Of a stretch of DNA of 64,000 bases, positions 23,443 to 36,585 are shown in pieces. Below the pieces are notes generated by a model that made no database searches, was not told the origin of the DNA, and was given only the letters and a program-made list of their open reading frames with translations. The translations under genes were made by a program, and so were the position numbers. Origin of the DNA: Nageia nagi (lineage: Eukaryota; Pinophyta); contig JBITNC010000001.1 in NCBI GenBank assembly GCA_050084985.1, positions 84,940,001 through 85,004,000 on the forward strand. Reading direction: 5' to 3'. Within the stretch, counting starts at the first letter, position 1; every line of letters starts with the position of its first letter.

Positions 23443-25332
23443 TGCAAATACCTTTTCTCATTCTTTTAATAAGGTTATAATTTTTTCTTGTTCATTTTCT
23501 GTGAGGTTTTCTCCTAATTGAATAATTTTAGGATCTTGAGGATCATTACTAATATTTATTTCTAAAACCTTTTCAGTAAGCATATGTGACCCTTCTTCTA
23601 ATTGATTTTGTACTGGTATCCAGCCATTGTCATTAATACTATATTCTTCATCGTATTCTTGAGTTTGTTCATTCGTGCATACTTGACTTTCATAGGAACC
23701 AAGTATGTGATCGACATTTTTGAAGTCATGTACCGAAGGATTATATGATATAAGAGAGAAATCAGCAATCATTTCATCTATAGAAGTATTGGCTATTATT
23801 TTGATTAAATTTTGATTTTCGTTAACTTCATCTATTCGTTCATTATTTTGATCTTCAATATCATTTTCTTTTATTGTAACCATATTTATCGATGGTATAT
23901 ATGCATATGAAATGATTGATGATTCGACATTTTTATTTATTTTTTCTTGTATATGTCTTGGTAAACCCAAATGACTCCAAAGTGGCTCAATATTATTAAT
24001 AAAGAGCCTTTCGACACCTTCTAAGACATCCATTTCACTTAATTGTCCTTCACTTATATCAACAACTTCTTGTATTATGGATTTTTTCTCTAAGATTTCT
24101 TCGTTATAATCCAAATTTTCTTCTTCTAAATTTCCTAATTTATCAATATTTTTATATCCATTCTTATAACCTAATCCACTTTTATCAGTGGGATCTTGGT
24201 ATTGTAATTCAATTATTTCTCGAGGACCTTGTTCATATCGACCCAATCCTCGTCCTTGCCAATTACATTTGTTAAAATAGTTTAAGACAAATGTTCTTGA
24301 ACATGGTGATAAATATTTCATATCATTATTGAAATATCCTTCATATATTTGATTGGATATTGTTGATATAGGATCTACTATTCCCGCATAAACAAACATT
24401 GTTTGATTAGGTATTTCACCTAAAGGCACTATTTGTCCGATTACACTAGGTGACTCGGATACTCTACCCGCTTCTTGTGATGAAGGTATATTAAATACTA
24501 CATCATCTATATCATATTCTCCCATCCCTAAATCTATTAATTTAATCTTTACTAGATATACATCGGATGAGTTATTATTAGATGTAGTATTTACTTGTTT
24601 TGATGAAGAAGCTCCATGCTTTTCATCTAAAGTTTTAGCAACTTTTTCCCAAGTATCTTTATCCTGTATAGCTATATCATTTTTTACTTTTATGACTTCA
24701 GATTTATTCATATTTTTGTTCATTAAGATAGTTGATAGATTGGGAGATGGTAATGTCACTTCATTTGTATCAAAAATTAAATTACAATGTGAATAAGGAT
24801 CTGGGTCTTTAAACACACAATGAACTTTATCCTTGTAGATGTACTTTAAACATCCATGATAAGTTGATGGAACACATTGCATTTCTCTAATCCATGGACG
24901 TCCTAAAAGAACATTATATTGTATAATATTTCCTTTAATTATATGTAGTAAAGTTTGAATGGTTTTAGCACCTATTGTAATTGGCAGCACTATCGATCCC
25001 AAGGTTGAACACACTGCATCATTAAAAGCTCTAATTTGCAAAGAAGGAGCTAAGATAATTGATTATGGTAAATTCAGCTTTTGATATGCAACATCTGAAA
25101 TTATATTTATGGCTAAACCCTCATCTATTAAAATTCTTTTAAATAATTTTCCATCTACCTTACCAATTATATGTAAGGGTGGATCAAGTCCGCCTGGTCC
25201 ATCATTATTTAATTTTTCTCGTTCGTAGAAGGTGATACTAGGTTGTTGAGATATTCTTAAACTTTCAACTATTGAAATGAAGTTATTGGGGTTACTAATA
25301 TCCACTTGAATTTCTTGTAGAATTTGATTCAT
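23443..25332 (-). pseudogene. Protease and G-patch-like linker of element C
   Basis: The frame 25063-25332 ends the pre-protease part and gives GLDPPLHIIGKVDGK and RILIDEGLAINIIS, the aspartic protease site with D-E-G in place of D-S/T-G. After a TAA the frame 23458-25041 continues with the second half, including VLLGRPWI-REM. A long linker follows, with GRGLGRYEQGP and SGLGYKNGY resembling the G-patch of Tat polyproteins. A TGA at 23458 separates it from VFALSYADMPGID, the usual lead into RT. The protease would cut the polyprotein. D carries the same site as D-E-G-S. Confidence 0.8.
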
Positions 25333-25506
25333 AGCTTCCCTATAACTCTCAGACTATTGTAATAATTCAAATAAGGTCATCTTTATTGGAGACATTTTTA
25401 ACTATCGTTGAAGAACACCTTTTATCGAAACTTTAGGTTGCTGCAGAGGAGGTATAGGTTGTATATTAATTGTGTTTGATATCGATTGATTTTTTCAAGG
25501 ATTATC

Positions 25507-28212
25507 CTATTTATTCTGATATTGTTGTGCTCTTGTGGCTATACCAATCATATGTATTGAATCATCTATAGTTCCTATAAATGGTATATCCTTATTATCC
25601 CATGTATAGTTCAATTGATTTGGGATAGTTGCCACATTATTAGCTTGATGTGAAGGTAAGGGGTTTTGATATATCCCTAAATTTTGATTTGAAGGCACAA
25701 CAGGATTATGCACATCTATCTTTTGACTATCTATCAAGTCTTGAATCTTATGTTGTAAAGTGCGACATTTATTTGTATTATGTCCCTTTTGTCTATGATA
25801 AGCATGAAATTCATTCTCCCTATACCATTTACTTTCTTTAGCATTAGGATTTTCAGGCCTTATATTAGGTAATGTAATCATACCATTATCACATAATTTT
25901 TTAAGTATTTCAGCTAATGGTTCTGATAATGGAGTAAAATTTCTTTTAGGTTTAGGTTCAGCACTTTCTTCTATTTTTGAAGAAGGACCATAATTTTCTG
26001 TCGTAGCTATTTGATTATTTTGTGGTTGTTTACTAATGTTCTCATTTTGATTACATTTTTTATATTCTCTTTTCTTGAGTTTTAGCTCTCCATATTGAAT
26101 TTTAACTCTTTCTATAACTACTACCTGAGCAATAGGCTTCTTCAAAAGTTTTATGTTGTTGAATTTGGAGAACACTAGCTATTGGTCTTAAACAGCTTTG
26201 GCTAAATAATTTAACCAATTCTTCTTGTGGTATTGTATAAGGCATACTAGTGAGTATAGCCCACCATCTTGAGATGTAATCTTGTATGGTTTCATCAGGA
26301 AATTGTTACAATCTCAAATATCCGTAATTGAAGATTTTTCTTTAATATTGATTCTAAAATGTTTAAGAAATTGATTAGCCAATTGTTCGAATGTATATAA
26401 ACTATGCATAGGTAAACTGTTATACCAATCCAAAGCATTGGCTATCTGATAACTAGAAAATGTAAATTTCCTCAAGTGTTCTTTGGGGTCTTCTCTTCCT
26501 TTAAATGGCTCTATTTTAGGAAATTCAAACCTATATGGTAGTTTCTTTTTTGGAACACTTGGATGAATAGGCTCATTGCAAATATTCTTGTAATTTAACT
26601 TTTGAAGTCCTTGAACATTCATTTCTTGATTTATAAAATCCTTCATAAAGTTTTCTAATTCTTTATCGGTTCTATGACCTTGAGTGTGCCTATGATGTCT
26701 CTGAGTATTTGGATCCTTTTTTGAAATTGATCTTGAAATGTAAGACTCATAGTCAGAAGGAATTTCTAACAGTGGTGGAGGTAATATTTTAAGAGGTGAA
26801 TGTCATCGTGAAATAGGGATTCTAGGAGGTTTTTGGGATATCCCTTTTTCATGTAGATCTTTTCCCTTATAATCAGGTTGTCTTGTTTGATTTTGGGTTT
26901 GTTCAACCCAACTTTTAATAGAATCTCGCTTTTGTTTATCATATAATTTTTGAAGTTCTAATTCCTTATCCATTTCCTTTTGTAATAAAATGGCTATCTC
27001 TCTATCCAGCACTTCTTGTTTATCTAAGTAAGGATCTTGATATCTTTGTATTTGACTTCCTTCAGGAGTTTCCGATTTTAAATTCCTTATTTTTTGATAT
27101 TCATCCCATTGTCTTTGTTTTTCTTTCTCCATACGTAGATATTGTTCCCTTTTTACTTTTTTGTTTTCTAATTCTTTAAGTTGTAATTCTTGTAAACGAA
27201 GTTGAATCTCATGCTCTTTATGAAGTCTTTTCTTTTCTTGTTCCAAGAACTCGTTTCTTTCTTTCTTTGCTTGTTCTTGTTCTATGAATTTTCTTTTATC
27301 TCTAAGAAATTTATCATCCATTTCTTTTAATTTATCCTCTTGTTCTTGCAATTTAATAAGTTCATTGGCTTTTCTTTTTTCTTCCTCTAGGATATATTGC
27401 ATGTCTGCAGCCCTTTTAATATTCTCAGCATATACTTCTGTGAATCTTTTACCAGCTATTATTTTATATAATTGTCATTTTTGTAGTTCTTCATAAGAAG
27501 TTATCTCTTCTATTTTAAACTTAGATGTCCTTCTATTTGATCCTTCTTTTGTGGAATAAGATTTTTCCGTTTGTTTTATTGATGCTTCCTTTCTTCCTAA
27601 TTCAAAAGAAAAAGAAGATCCCTCCTTTTGAATTGAAGAACTGACTCTTCGACCATCTGATAATTGACGACTGATTCTTTCATATTTAATTTTATATGGC
27701 TCAGTCTGTGGTACCACTATGGTTCTGACCTGAGATTTAGCCTCATCAATTTCTAAGTTATCAAGCTTTTGGTCTATTTTTTCTACATCTCCTGATAAAC
27801 TAAAAGATGTCTTAGGAATACCCCTATGATTAGCTAGGTGATGACAAATTTCAATCAATTTTTCATCTAACACTTGCATTCCATTCCTTGCGATAGGATT
27901 ATCTATAATTTGTCTTTGTGATCTAGATTGATTATAACCATAATCACCATCTTTACCTACATAATGAACTACCCGTAAATTTGATTCATCTAAAGGAGGT
28001 GGCCTCCTAACCGAATATTCTATGAAATCCATGTTGTCTGAATCTATTTCTTGCATTTCAAATGGATGTTCTCGCATTTTCTTAGCGGTCATACTTCTAG
28101 TTTGAACCATTTTAAATATCATAAACAAACATCGTAAACAAGAAACTCTTTTTTTATCTTTTAGATTATATTTTCGAGAAAATAATTTAATGCACAAACA
28201 TCCTATATGCAA
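25507..28212 (-). pseudogene. gag of element C
   Basis: The frame runs 28212 to 25507 with stops at 27475 and 26803, both TGA. A stop near 26314 and a short double frameshift (about 26310-26175) follow. A likely start is the Met of MVQTRSMTAKK at about 28117. In order: an acidic N-terminal region; a long Glu/Lys/Arg-rich coiled coil (about 26850-27400); the capsid-like gag region (YRFEFPKIEPFKG, DPKEHLRKF, ALDWYNSLP, then SRWWAILTSMPYTIP in another frame); and a knuckle FHAYHRQKGHNTNKC. Element D has the same architecture. Gag forms the particle and binds RNA. Confidence 0.85.
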
Positions 28213-29890
28213 ACTTACTTTTAACGATGTGATTATCTTCTTTAACTTTTTTGCATATTTTTAATGTCTAAATTAAATGAACGATATGGGTTGTTTATTT
28301 TTAATCTTTTTAATTTTCCTTGTTTGTTTTGACTAGTCAAGTGTTAAACAAGGTAGGTTGGGTAATTCTAACATTTTGCAAGTTTCTATGGCTTTTGGCT
28401 TGGTTCTAGATGAGTCTCTTTTTTGACTCCTACCTAAAGGAAAGTTACCTTGGTCATCACTTCCAAGTGTAACTGGCTCTATGGTTTCAAGTGCATTATG
28501 CCGGTGGTTACAAAGAAGTAGGAATTAATGGTTGGTAGTGACATCCAACTCATTAATGTTCAATTATTTCTTAAGGCCTTATGAAATGCATTAAGATACA
28601 TTTATGCATACTACCCTCCCAAACATTCATGTCCATTTACTTATCTTATTTTAACATGATACAATCAAAATTTATTTTTAATGAGTGTTGACCTTAATAA
28701 ACCCGTTATTCTTTTTAATTATAATGTGATTCATTATCCAACCTATTAATGATGTTCATTAACCCCTTCTAGTTGTAGAAGTATTATGTGTGATAAATTC
28801 CCTCTTCTTACTAGTCACATATCTCTTCGACCTCTAATGGAGTGGTAAGAGCAGACTTGGTAAGAAGCTGTTAAGTGTGGATAAATTAGTTAAATGAGGT
28901 TCAATTACTCCTCCAATAGTCACATATCCCTTCGACCTCTAATGGAGTAGTAAGGGCAGACATCTTTAAGAGTTTTAATGTGAAGTATATTTCCAAAAAT
29001 GAAATGTGAATAAATTTTACCTCTTTCACTTAACTTATTTCTGATCACTTAAGATTGCATAAAGTGCAAAAGTGAGAGCATACTTTGTCAAGTGAAAGTA
29101 CTTAATGTATTCAAATTTTCCCAAATTCATTAACCTTTTAATATGATTAAACTACCCAAAAACCCAATTCATTTACCTTAGGTTCATTCCAAATTAAGTG
29201 TGGTTCATTTACTCCTTCCAATAGTGGAAGTATTATGTGTAGTAAATTACTTCCTCTTACTAGTCACATATCCCTTCGACCTCCAATGGAGTGGTAAGGG
29301 TAGACTTGGTAAGAGGTAATTATATGTGGATAAATTAACCAAATTAATGATAATATGAATACAAAAGAAAAGAATAATTAATTGCCCCTTCTTATCAGGT
29401 CTATTCTGGTCACCTTAGATCGCACGAAGCGCAAAGGGAGAGCATAATTAGACAAGATAAAAAGTATTTAATGTATACATACCCTTAACCCAAAACATTT
29501 AAAATAAATACATAACATTATACATAAAATAAATTAATAACAAATGCATTTAACCTTTTCACTACCCATTTCCTAGATGCACTCTAAGCAGAGAGATCAC
29601 ACATAGTTTTATCGAATGTCATTTTAAATATATAATTACACTTACTGTATCTAGGTTAGATTATAAAACATACCAATTTTTCAGATATCATTAACAATTT
29701 CACAGAGATTGTTGCTAATTATAGCACGATCGTCGATGATCCAGAGAACACAGAAAACAAAAACAAAGCAACAGATCAAATAGATTAAGTTAGTATGTAA
29801 TTCAACAAGATGCAAATATATTTAAAAATAAAACCAAAACAATATGCAATTGATCCTATTTTTGCTTCAATTTTCTGAAATGCATGCAAG
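28213..29890 (-). promoter_or_regulatory. 5' leader of element C with repeated boxes
   Basis: This is untranslated sequence between the primer-binding site and gag. It holds three copies of a box (28813-28849, 28920-28955, 29263-29300) that on the sense strand contains CTCCATTGGAG flanked by CCCTT and AAGGG. A second box, with GAGAGCATA next to a CGCAAAG-like word (29044-29080 and 29410-29446), occurs twice. Both box types recur in the leader of D. Confidence 0.75.
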
Positions 29891-29913
29891 GGGCCCTCCT
29901 TCTAGCACCAGAT
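29891..29913 (-). promoter_or_regulatory. Primer-binding site of element C
   Basis: Just inside the 5' LTR the minus strand reads TCTGGTGCTAGAAGGAGGG. The same sequence stands just inside the 5' LTR of element D (41284-41306). By position and conservation it is the tRNA primer site. I cannot name the tRNA with certainty. Confidence 0.8.
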
Positions 29914-32380
29914 TGTGTATATCAAATTATGAACCTAAAATGCAATTTAGACAGATAAATCATTCAACATAATTAATCATGAACATAGTCGACAATACAC
30001 ATCAATAATAATAATGATATTATATTCTAAAGTATTTGAATACAAAAAGCAAGTTTTTATTGATCTATTTTAATCAGCATTGATAGCGATCGTTGTGGAT
30101 CGGTAACAATCAGTGCGGATCGGTAACGATTGAAGCACGACTCTACATTCTCTATGCCATCATTATGTTCGTTGTAAACCTTTGGCCTTTGTTATCAATT
30201 TGGTGAATCACCATCGATCGATCTTTGAATCATCGATGATCGGATCTGTATGCACTAGAGTAATCTTCATAGAATTTTGAAGTGTTTTTGTCTATTCCTT
30301 GTTGTTCTCTTTCATGTTTACTTCCATCGTTCTTTTTTTGTATTGACCCTGCACACAGAAAATGAATGAAGCATCAAAAGCATACCTGTTCATACATATT
30401 AATTACCAAATGAATAACATAATATAGAAATATAATTGATATGAGATTTGCTATTAATCAAGCTTACAACCTTTTGCTAATAATATCCTGATTTGATTTC
30501 AGTAGAGCTTTGCTACAGTAAAATTGGGTCCCTTTGTTCATGTACAAAGCTTTAATTTATAAGCTTCAAGGTTTGTTATTCATTTGTTTTGGCATCACAA
30601 GATTCCAGGTAACCTCTTGAACTAAATTTTGAGGTGTTGTTATCTTCCATCTGTATCCATGATTACAAATTATATGTACTAGGCTATTCCAGGCTTAGAT
30701 TTGTTTGTTGTTTAACTGTTCATGGATCGTCAACGATCCTGAGAGATCATCGATGATCGTCTCGGATCGTTGCCAATTTTTTAGCGATTATATATTACCA
30801 TTAGAATGGTAGCTTTATGGTCATTTTTTAATGACAAGGGTCATAAGACCACTTGTTTTATATATGTTCAAAAAGATTGATCTGATAATATAATTTTAAA
30901 TCTTATTTAATGCTTTTATAAGGAGTTATAATTATTGTATATTCATACATAATAAATTCTATATTGAAGCCCCAATGTACTTTACTTACAATCATGAGTT
31001 CATTTTCAGATCCTTGGGAGTTTTTCTGGAGCAAACAAAATAGGCCAGAGTCAGTAGATAAAGCATTCTGGAATGAAATGATGACATCACAGAAGAAAGG
31101 ATAAAGCTCAATTGTGGAAAAGCCCAGGTTTCGGAAGAGGTGAGGTTAGCAAGAGATAATCGAAGAAGCTAGAGCCCATAAATTAAGTGTTTTAGAAGTA
31201 AAGCATTCCGAAATAAAATGATGACATCATAGAGGATAAGATAGTTGCATTTTGGTAAAGATCAGGTTCCGGAGATGATGAGGTCAGCAAGGGGTGAGTA
31301 AAAAGGCTAGAGTCAATAGATAAAGCATTCCAGAAGGAAATGATAAAGCTCAGTTATGGAAAATCCTAGGTTCTAGAGATGATGAGGTCAGCGAGGAGTG
31401 ATCAAATAGCCAGAGCCAGTGAGTAGAGCATTCTGGAAGTATGAAGATGACATTATGGGGAGAATGATGTTCACATTTTTGAATGAAACCAGGTCTCAAA
31501 AGTGATGAGGTCAGCAAGGAGTGATCAAATAGCCAGAGCCAGTGAGTAGAGCATTCCAAAATTTAGAGATGAGGCCAGCGAGAGATCATATCACAGTTAT
31601 TAAGAAGTTGTATCATCTGTAATCTACCCCATTTTTTGTAATATTCTACCAAGTGGTGTATGTAGGTAGTATCAATTAAAAGAAGGCTAGAATCTTGAAG
31701 CCATTTTTGTAAACATTTCTATTCTGCAATTCTTGTAACTGTCATTACTGCAGTATAAGTATATGAAAATAAAGTGAAAGAAGGGTCAGAAACCTAGTAT
31801 TGCTCTTTACATTTGTTCTCAAAGACCTATAGTTTTTATCAGTAATATGAAACCATCTTGACCTTTCTTATCTAGCACTCGTAATTGTCATTCTTAATTT
31901 GGTTACATCATGGTAGCTTGGCTTGTTTCCTGAATGATAATTACGAGTTGCTAGTATAACTATGTCTGCTACATGGTAGAGTAAAGCTAGGAAACTATTA
32001 GAGAGTGAGAGCTTGTACTATAGCTGCTACACTAGATTCAAGCCAAGGTTTCACACACTGTGAAAGCCCACGCTGAACTAGTGATCCACCTTTGCTTTCT
32101 CTCTTGTTACCCTAAGCCCTTTGTTAAATTCCTTGCACTCTACTCCTTTTTATTTGCTTTCTTGTTACTTTTTCTACGCCTAATAGATAAGGAACCGGCC
32201 TTCTCCAGAGATCAGACTATCCCCATAGTCTGTTCTTGATTTACTTTGGTTAAGATTGTTCATGGTGCATATATTACACAATCTTAATCAATAATTATTT
32301 TAATGTGATATAAATTAGAAAAAAATACTTATTTTATTTATATATTAAATTAAAGATAGGGTTTATTTTGAGTGTCTACA
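29914..32380 (-). repeat. 5' LTR of element C
   Basis: It matches 13963-16426 throughout, with the same ends. It lies next to the primer-binding site and leader, so it is the 5' copy. Most differences from the other LTR that I checked are single-base transitions. It holds the internal repeat array at 31020-31600. Confidence 0.93.
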
Positions 32381-32385
32381 TAATC
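32381..32385. repeat. Target-site duplication of element C, right copy
   Basis: TAATC, identical to 13958-13962. Confidence 0.9.
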
Positions 32386-32940
32386 ATCAAATTGAAATAT
32401 CTACCAAAAATTTGTAGTATCAAGTACAAATGGACTACAAAAAAATTTAAATCCACAACTACTTATTTCATGATGAGTAGGATTAAAATGTGCTTCTTTT
32501 CCTGCAAGTGCATCAACAATTTGATTGAACTTAATAGGAATAGGAATACAATTAATAGACAAGAAATACTCTAATAGATCCTATACTCTATTCTTAAAAG
32601 TTTTCACATAATGATGCCTTGTATTAATTTTATCTTTTACTTGATTAATAACTAGCTCATAATCCCCATGGACTACTAAACATATGATACCTATGTTGAT
32701 AGATTTAGATATCCCTAAATAGAGACCTTTATATTCAGTTGCATTATTGGTGCAAGTTCATGTGAATCTAAATGAAAACCTTTTCATGTGTCTCTTTGGT
32801 GACTTAAAAACAATACCATATGAAAACCATGTTTGCATATAGCCCTATCAAAGAATATTATCCATACTTCATGTTCCTTTTCAGCTAAAACTAAAATTGG
32901 CTAAAAATTCTCATATAAGCAATAATTACTAATACCAGCA
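32386..32940 (-). pseudogene. RNase H domain of element A, upstream of RT
   Basis: On the minus strand, after the protease, come EVWIIFFDRAICKHGFHMV, then KGFHLDSHELA and QLNIKVSI. These correspond to W-x-x-YFDGS-x-x-K-H-G, LSF-x-x-TW and the following RNase H blocks. The copy in A2 (62356-62830) is clearer and has FDGS. The domain sits between protease and RT, before the position where element C interrupts A. Decay is heavy: FDGS is now FDRA and stops are present. Confidence 0.6.
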
Positions 32941-32948
32941 TCAATGAT

Positions 32949-33626
32949 CTAATATTTTAGGTCATTTGTTAAAAGTATATCTATGGTTAGTAGTGATTCC
33001 ATGAGTGAATCCCTTTCAAAAGTCTCTACTTTCTTAGAGTCATTCATATAGTTTTGTGTAGTGATCCTCATTAGATGGATATTCTTGGTACCCTCATTTG
33101 GAATTTTGACATGCTTATTCTTGAAAGGAATTAGGTGGTGTTCATAATCTAAAGCTAAATATCCTCCTAACTTGGTAGTAAATTCTCTATACAAGTAGAT
33201 TATAAATAGAGATGGAAGATCAAGTACGATAATATCTTGAATGACACAAATATCAAGGAATGCATTCAAAGTTATGGTACCTCCTTTGACACTACCAGTC
33301 ACATCAAATGGAAAAGAATCTAATTGTATAACTCCATCAATGTGTTGAGTTATATACAATTTCATTTTGTCTACAACAACTTTGGGAATAATAGTGCTAG
33401 CAACTCTATTATCAATCATACAATTGTTAACTATCTAATCTTATAGTCTATGTGATAGATAAAAAGATGTAGGTCTTCTTATACCTACTAGAGATGGAGG
33501 GAGATCATCAAAATTTGTAAACACTACATTATCCTCATTATTCCTTTCTTTACTATTATTTATCTTCAAATCTTCTAACAAAAGGTCAATTTGACCTAAA
33601 ATTCTCAATGCATCAAACATTGTCAT
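32949..33626 (-). pseudogene. Protease region of element A
   Basis: The frame 32949-33419 (156 residues) begins near the active site, MIDNRVASTIIPK, where the usual D-S-G is now D-N-R. It continues with VTGSVKGGTITLNAFLDI and YREFTTKLGGYLALDYEH. The preceding piece 33441-33626 holds MFDALRILGQIDLL and GIRRPTSFYLS. A2 at 61670-62181 has the same blocks with an intact D-S-G. It resembles retroviral-type aspartic proteases of the RVP_2 kind. The mutated site means it is inactive. Confidence 0.75.
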
Positions 33627-36300
33627 TTTTGAAGGTGTTCATTTCAATTCTTCTACTATATTGTATGGAACATAAGAGGTTGACTTGTTTTAGCAAGCTG
33701 ATAAGATCTGAATTGCTAATAAGCCTTCTCCTTATGATGTTCATTTATGAAAATATATATTACTAAAGTAGGTATCTCTTTTTTTAGGACATCATTTATG
33801 GTCTAAGTGGGGTTTCTTGCAATAAGAGCAATATTACCCAAGACTTGTGAAACATAACCCATACGATTTGGAAGTTGATTTTCTAGATTCAATTGTTGAG
33901 ACATAGCAACCTTGGCTCTCTTAGGATCAGTTTGAGCTGAATTAGATGCTTGATTTGGCTAAGTGGTTAGGTCTTATATGTTAATGTTAAAGTAGAGGCT
34001 TTGTTTGTATATAGTTTTCCTACTCTCTAGCATAACTTGGAATCCAAAAATTTACCATAGTTACATCTATAGTAGGATTTGATACATGCTTAGTTATTTG
34101 GTTTGAATGTAAGCCCAAGTATTGGTGTTGATAAATAGCATATAAGTCTAAAAAATATGGATCAAAATAAGAACACCATTTTGTAACAACTGTAGCATCA
34201 CTTTCTATAGAGCTAGACATGACCACATTATCTATAGTTTTGGTAGAAGGAGGCTTCTCTGATTGATTATTCCTAAGCTAAAATATTGACTAATACAAAT
34301 TAACATATCTCTTGAAATTGTAACCTTAATTCTACCTCTCTTACAAAGTGAGCTTCTTTTCTAGGTTCCTAATAGTTATCTCTAGCTGCCTTATCCTTTC
34401 ATCCTCTTATGAGTTTGAACCAGTACTTTGACTTATTGATGCAAGAGTTGAGAGTGCTAGTAATTAGTTCTGAATAATAATTTTAGTAGTAGGGGGTGGT
34501 AAAGCTAGCACTCCTAGATGAGTAATCTATAATGGAGCTTTCTTTAGAGATAAATTAGGAAACAAGGGCATAATAGATCTTAGTTGTATTTTTCTAGAAG
34601 ATACCAAGGTATGTTTAGTAGTTTTGATTGTTTGATAAACATCTCAACAAGTATCCATGGAAATAATAATTAACACATTTAAATTTGGGTGAAATGATTT
34701 CCTATAGTATACCAAGGATTGAGCATTGGTTAGTATGATCCTTACTAGAATAGACTTCCAAGTTTTCTCAAATCTTATTGGAGTAGGTATCTCTTTTTTC
34801 AAGACATCATTTTTAGTTTGAGTGGGGTTTTTTATAGTAGGAGCAACATTACCTAGGCCTTGTGAAACTTGAACCAGATGATTTGGAAATTGATTTTCTA
34901 AATTTGATTGTTGAAATATAAGAGTCTTGGCTCTCTTAGGATTAGGTTGGGCTAAAGTAGATGCTTGATTTGGCTATGTGGCTTGGGTCTTCTATGGTGA
35001 CATTGAAGAAGAGGCTCTTATTTTTCCATAATTGTTTTCCTCTCCAACATAACCTAGAATCTAAAACTTCACCATAGATAAATCTACAACAACATCTGAT
35101 ATAGTTTTAGTCATTTGGTCAATATATAAGCCCAAGTATTGGTGTTGATAGAGCATATAAGAGTCTAGAAAATGTGGAGTAGAACTAGAAGGAAAACATT
35201 TTTTAACACCTAGATCATCACTTTCTATAGAGGTAGTCATGATTGCATTAGCTATAGCTTTGGGAGAAAGAGGTTACTCTAATTGATTATTCCTAGGATG
35301 GAATCTTGTCTAATACTAATTATTATGTCTCTTGAGATTGTATCCTTAATTATGCCTCTTTTATAAAGTAAGCTTATTTTTTAGAATCCCAATAGTTATC
35401 TCCAACTTCCTTATCCTTTCATCATTTTATGAGTTTTAAATAGTACTTGTACTTGTTAGCGCAAGAGTTGGGAGTGTTGGTACTTGGTTTTGAATAATAG
35501 GTTTAAGAGGAGGGGGTGGTAAAGCTAGAACTCCTAGATGAGGAATCTATAATAAAGCTTTTGTTGGAGGTTAATTAGGAAATAAGGGCATAATGGATCT
35601 TGGTTGCATTTTTCCAGAAGACACCAAGGTATGTTCAACACTTTTAGCTATTTGATAAACATCTTAAAACATATCCTTGAACATAACGATTAACACATTT
35701 AAATTTAGGAGAAATGCTTTCCTATAGTATACCAAGGCTTTAGAATTGATTGTTTTGATCCTTATTAGAATGGAATTTGAATTTTTCTTAAATATTATAT
35801 TGAAATCATGCACAGACTCATGGGGATATCTTTTGATATATGCTATAGGGCTTAGAAAGGTACTATCATCACCATATTCAAAAAATATTTTGATTAAAGC
35901 TTGACATAATTCTTCCCATATATTTATAGATTGAGTAGTTAGAGTACTAAACCATTATGCTACTTTTTCTTTAAAAGAATGTGATAACAATATAGTCATG
36001 ATAGTTTTATATATAATATCAAAACTTTATGCTGAAAGGGATACATCCTAATAGTGCTCATAAGATATTTTTCCTAACCCATCATATTTAGGTTAAACTT
36101 TAAATATTTTTAGGGAATAGCTAGGGAATTAGTAGGAACTATTAATGGATGACTATTATTCTAACTAGAAAAATATGTAGGGGTAGGTTGAGCCATATTT
36201 GCACCAGTTGGGTTAGGTGAAGGAGTTTTATTGGATAGAAATAAATATAGTTGATAATGGGATAGCTCTTAGAGGAAATAATGTAGATAGAGTTCAAAAA
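33627..36300 (-). pseudogene. gag of element A, with internal duplication
   Basis: Minus-strand blocks match A2 gag: RMYPFQHKVLILYIKL-like capsid region around 35900-36030; LVYYRK, then LISMNT and DVYQ-x-KTT-x-HTLVSS; PLFPNLPPKKAPL; and a Cys/His cluster YCSYCKKPHLDHK. Stops and frameshifts are frequent; the longest open piece is 34020-34226. The segment from the LVYYRK block to about 33765 is present twice in tandem (about 1.02 kb), so gag cannot be read as one normal protein. Gag normally forms the particle. Confidence 0.65.
33765..35800. repeat. Tandem duplication of about 1.02 kb inside A gag
   Basis: The two units, about 33765-34780 and 34780-35800, align throughout. The ggtatctctttttt word is at 33770 and 34784. 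Tttcctatagtataccaagg is at 34690 and 35710. Ttggtgttgata is near 34120 and 35140. The units have diverged, so the duplication is old. Confidence 0.75.
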
Positions 36301-36551
36301 ATATTTCACCTAGTCCTCCTTTAAGTAATTGATAGCTCTTGAAATCTAGGCTATCAAGAATAATTATTTCTAGCACTTCTAGTGAATTTATGAACTAGAG
36401 GTGCAAGGGTTTGAAATAAAGATTAATATGATAGTAGTCACCAATAAGGTCTAAGAAACCTTATAATTTTTATATTATAATTGTGATAGCCTACCAAATA
36501 TAGCTACTTTGCCTATTCATGCCCAAATTATTTGGATCTTCACTTGCATCC

Positions 36552-36571
36552 CATCGGGTGTGCCAAAAATG
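36552..36571 (-). promoter_or_regulatory. Primer-binding site of element A
   Basis: Fifteen or so bases inside the LTR end, the minus strand reads TTTGGCACACCCGATGGGA. This resembles the TTTGGCGC-x-CCG-x-TGGG type of site in plant Ty3/gypsy elements. A decayed equivalent is in A2 near 59760-59780. Confidence 0.65.
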
Positions 36572-36585
36572 AATTTAACTATTGT

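Larger units (their letters stand above)
13963..32380 (-). mobile_element. Element C: complete-ended Tat-like Ty3/gypsy retrotransposon
   Basis: C has two 2.46-kb LTRs, a primer-binding site next to the right LTR, a polypurine tract next to the left LTR, and a gag-pol frame on the minus strand. An exact 5-bp duplication flanks it, so it inserted as one unit into element A. In the parts I aligned by eye the LTRs differ at about one base in twenty. The polyprotein frame is single from 28212 to 22744 but broken by stops and a gag double frameshift. The integrase core is missing. An antisense gene lies between integrase and the 3' LTR. Confidence 0.92.

Noticed and set aside
28813-29446. CRISPR-like spacing of leader boxes
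   Set aside because: Too few, irregular spacing, eukaryotic retroelement leader, and the boxes recur in D's leader.
31350-31559. Minus-strand 69-residue frame with an internal repeat
   Set aside because: The repeated peptide just mirrors the tandem repeats of the C LTR; no coding evidence.
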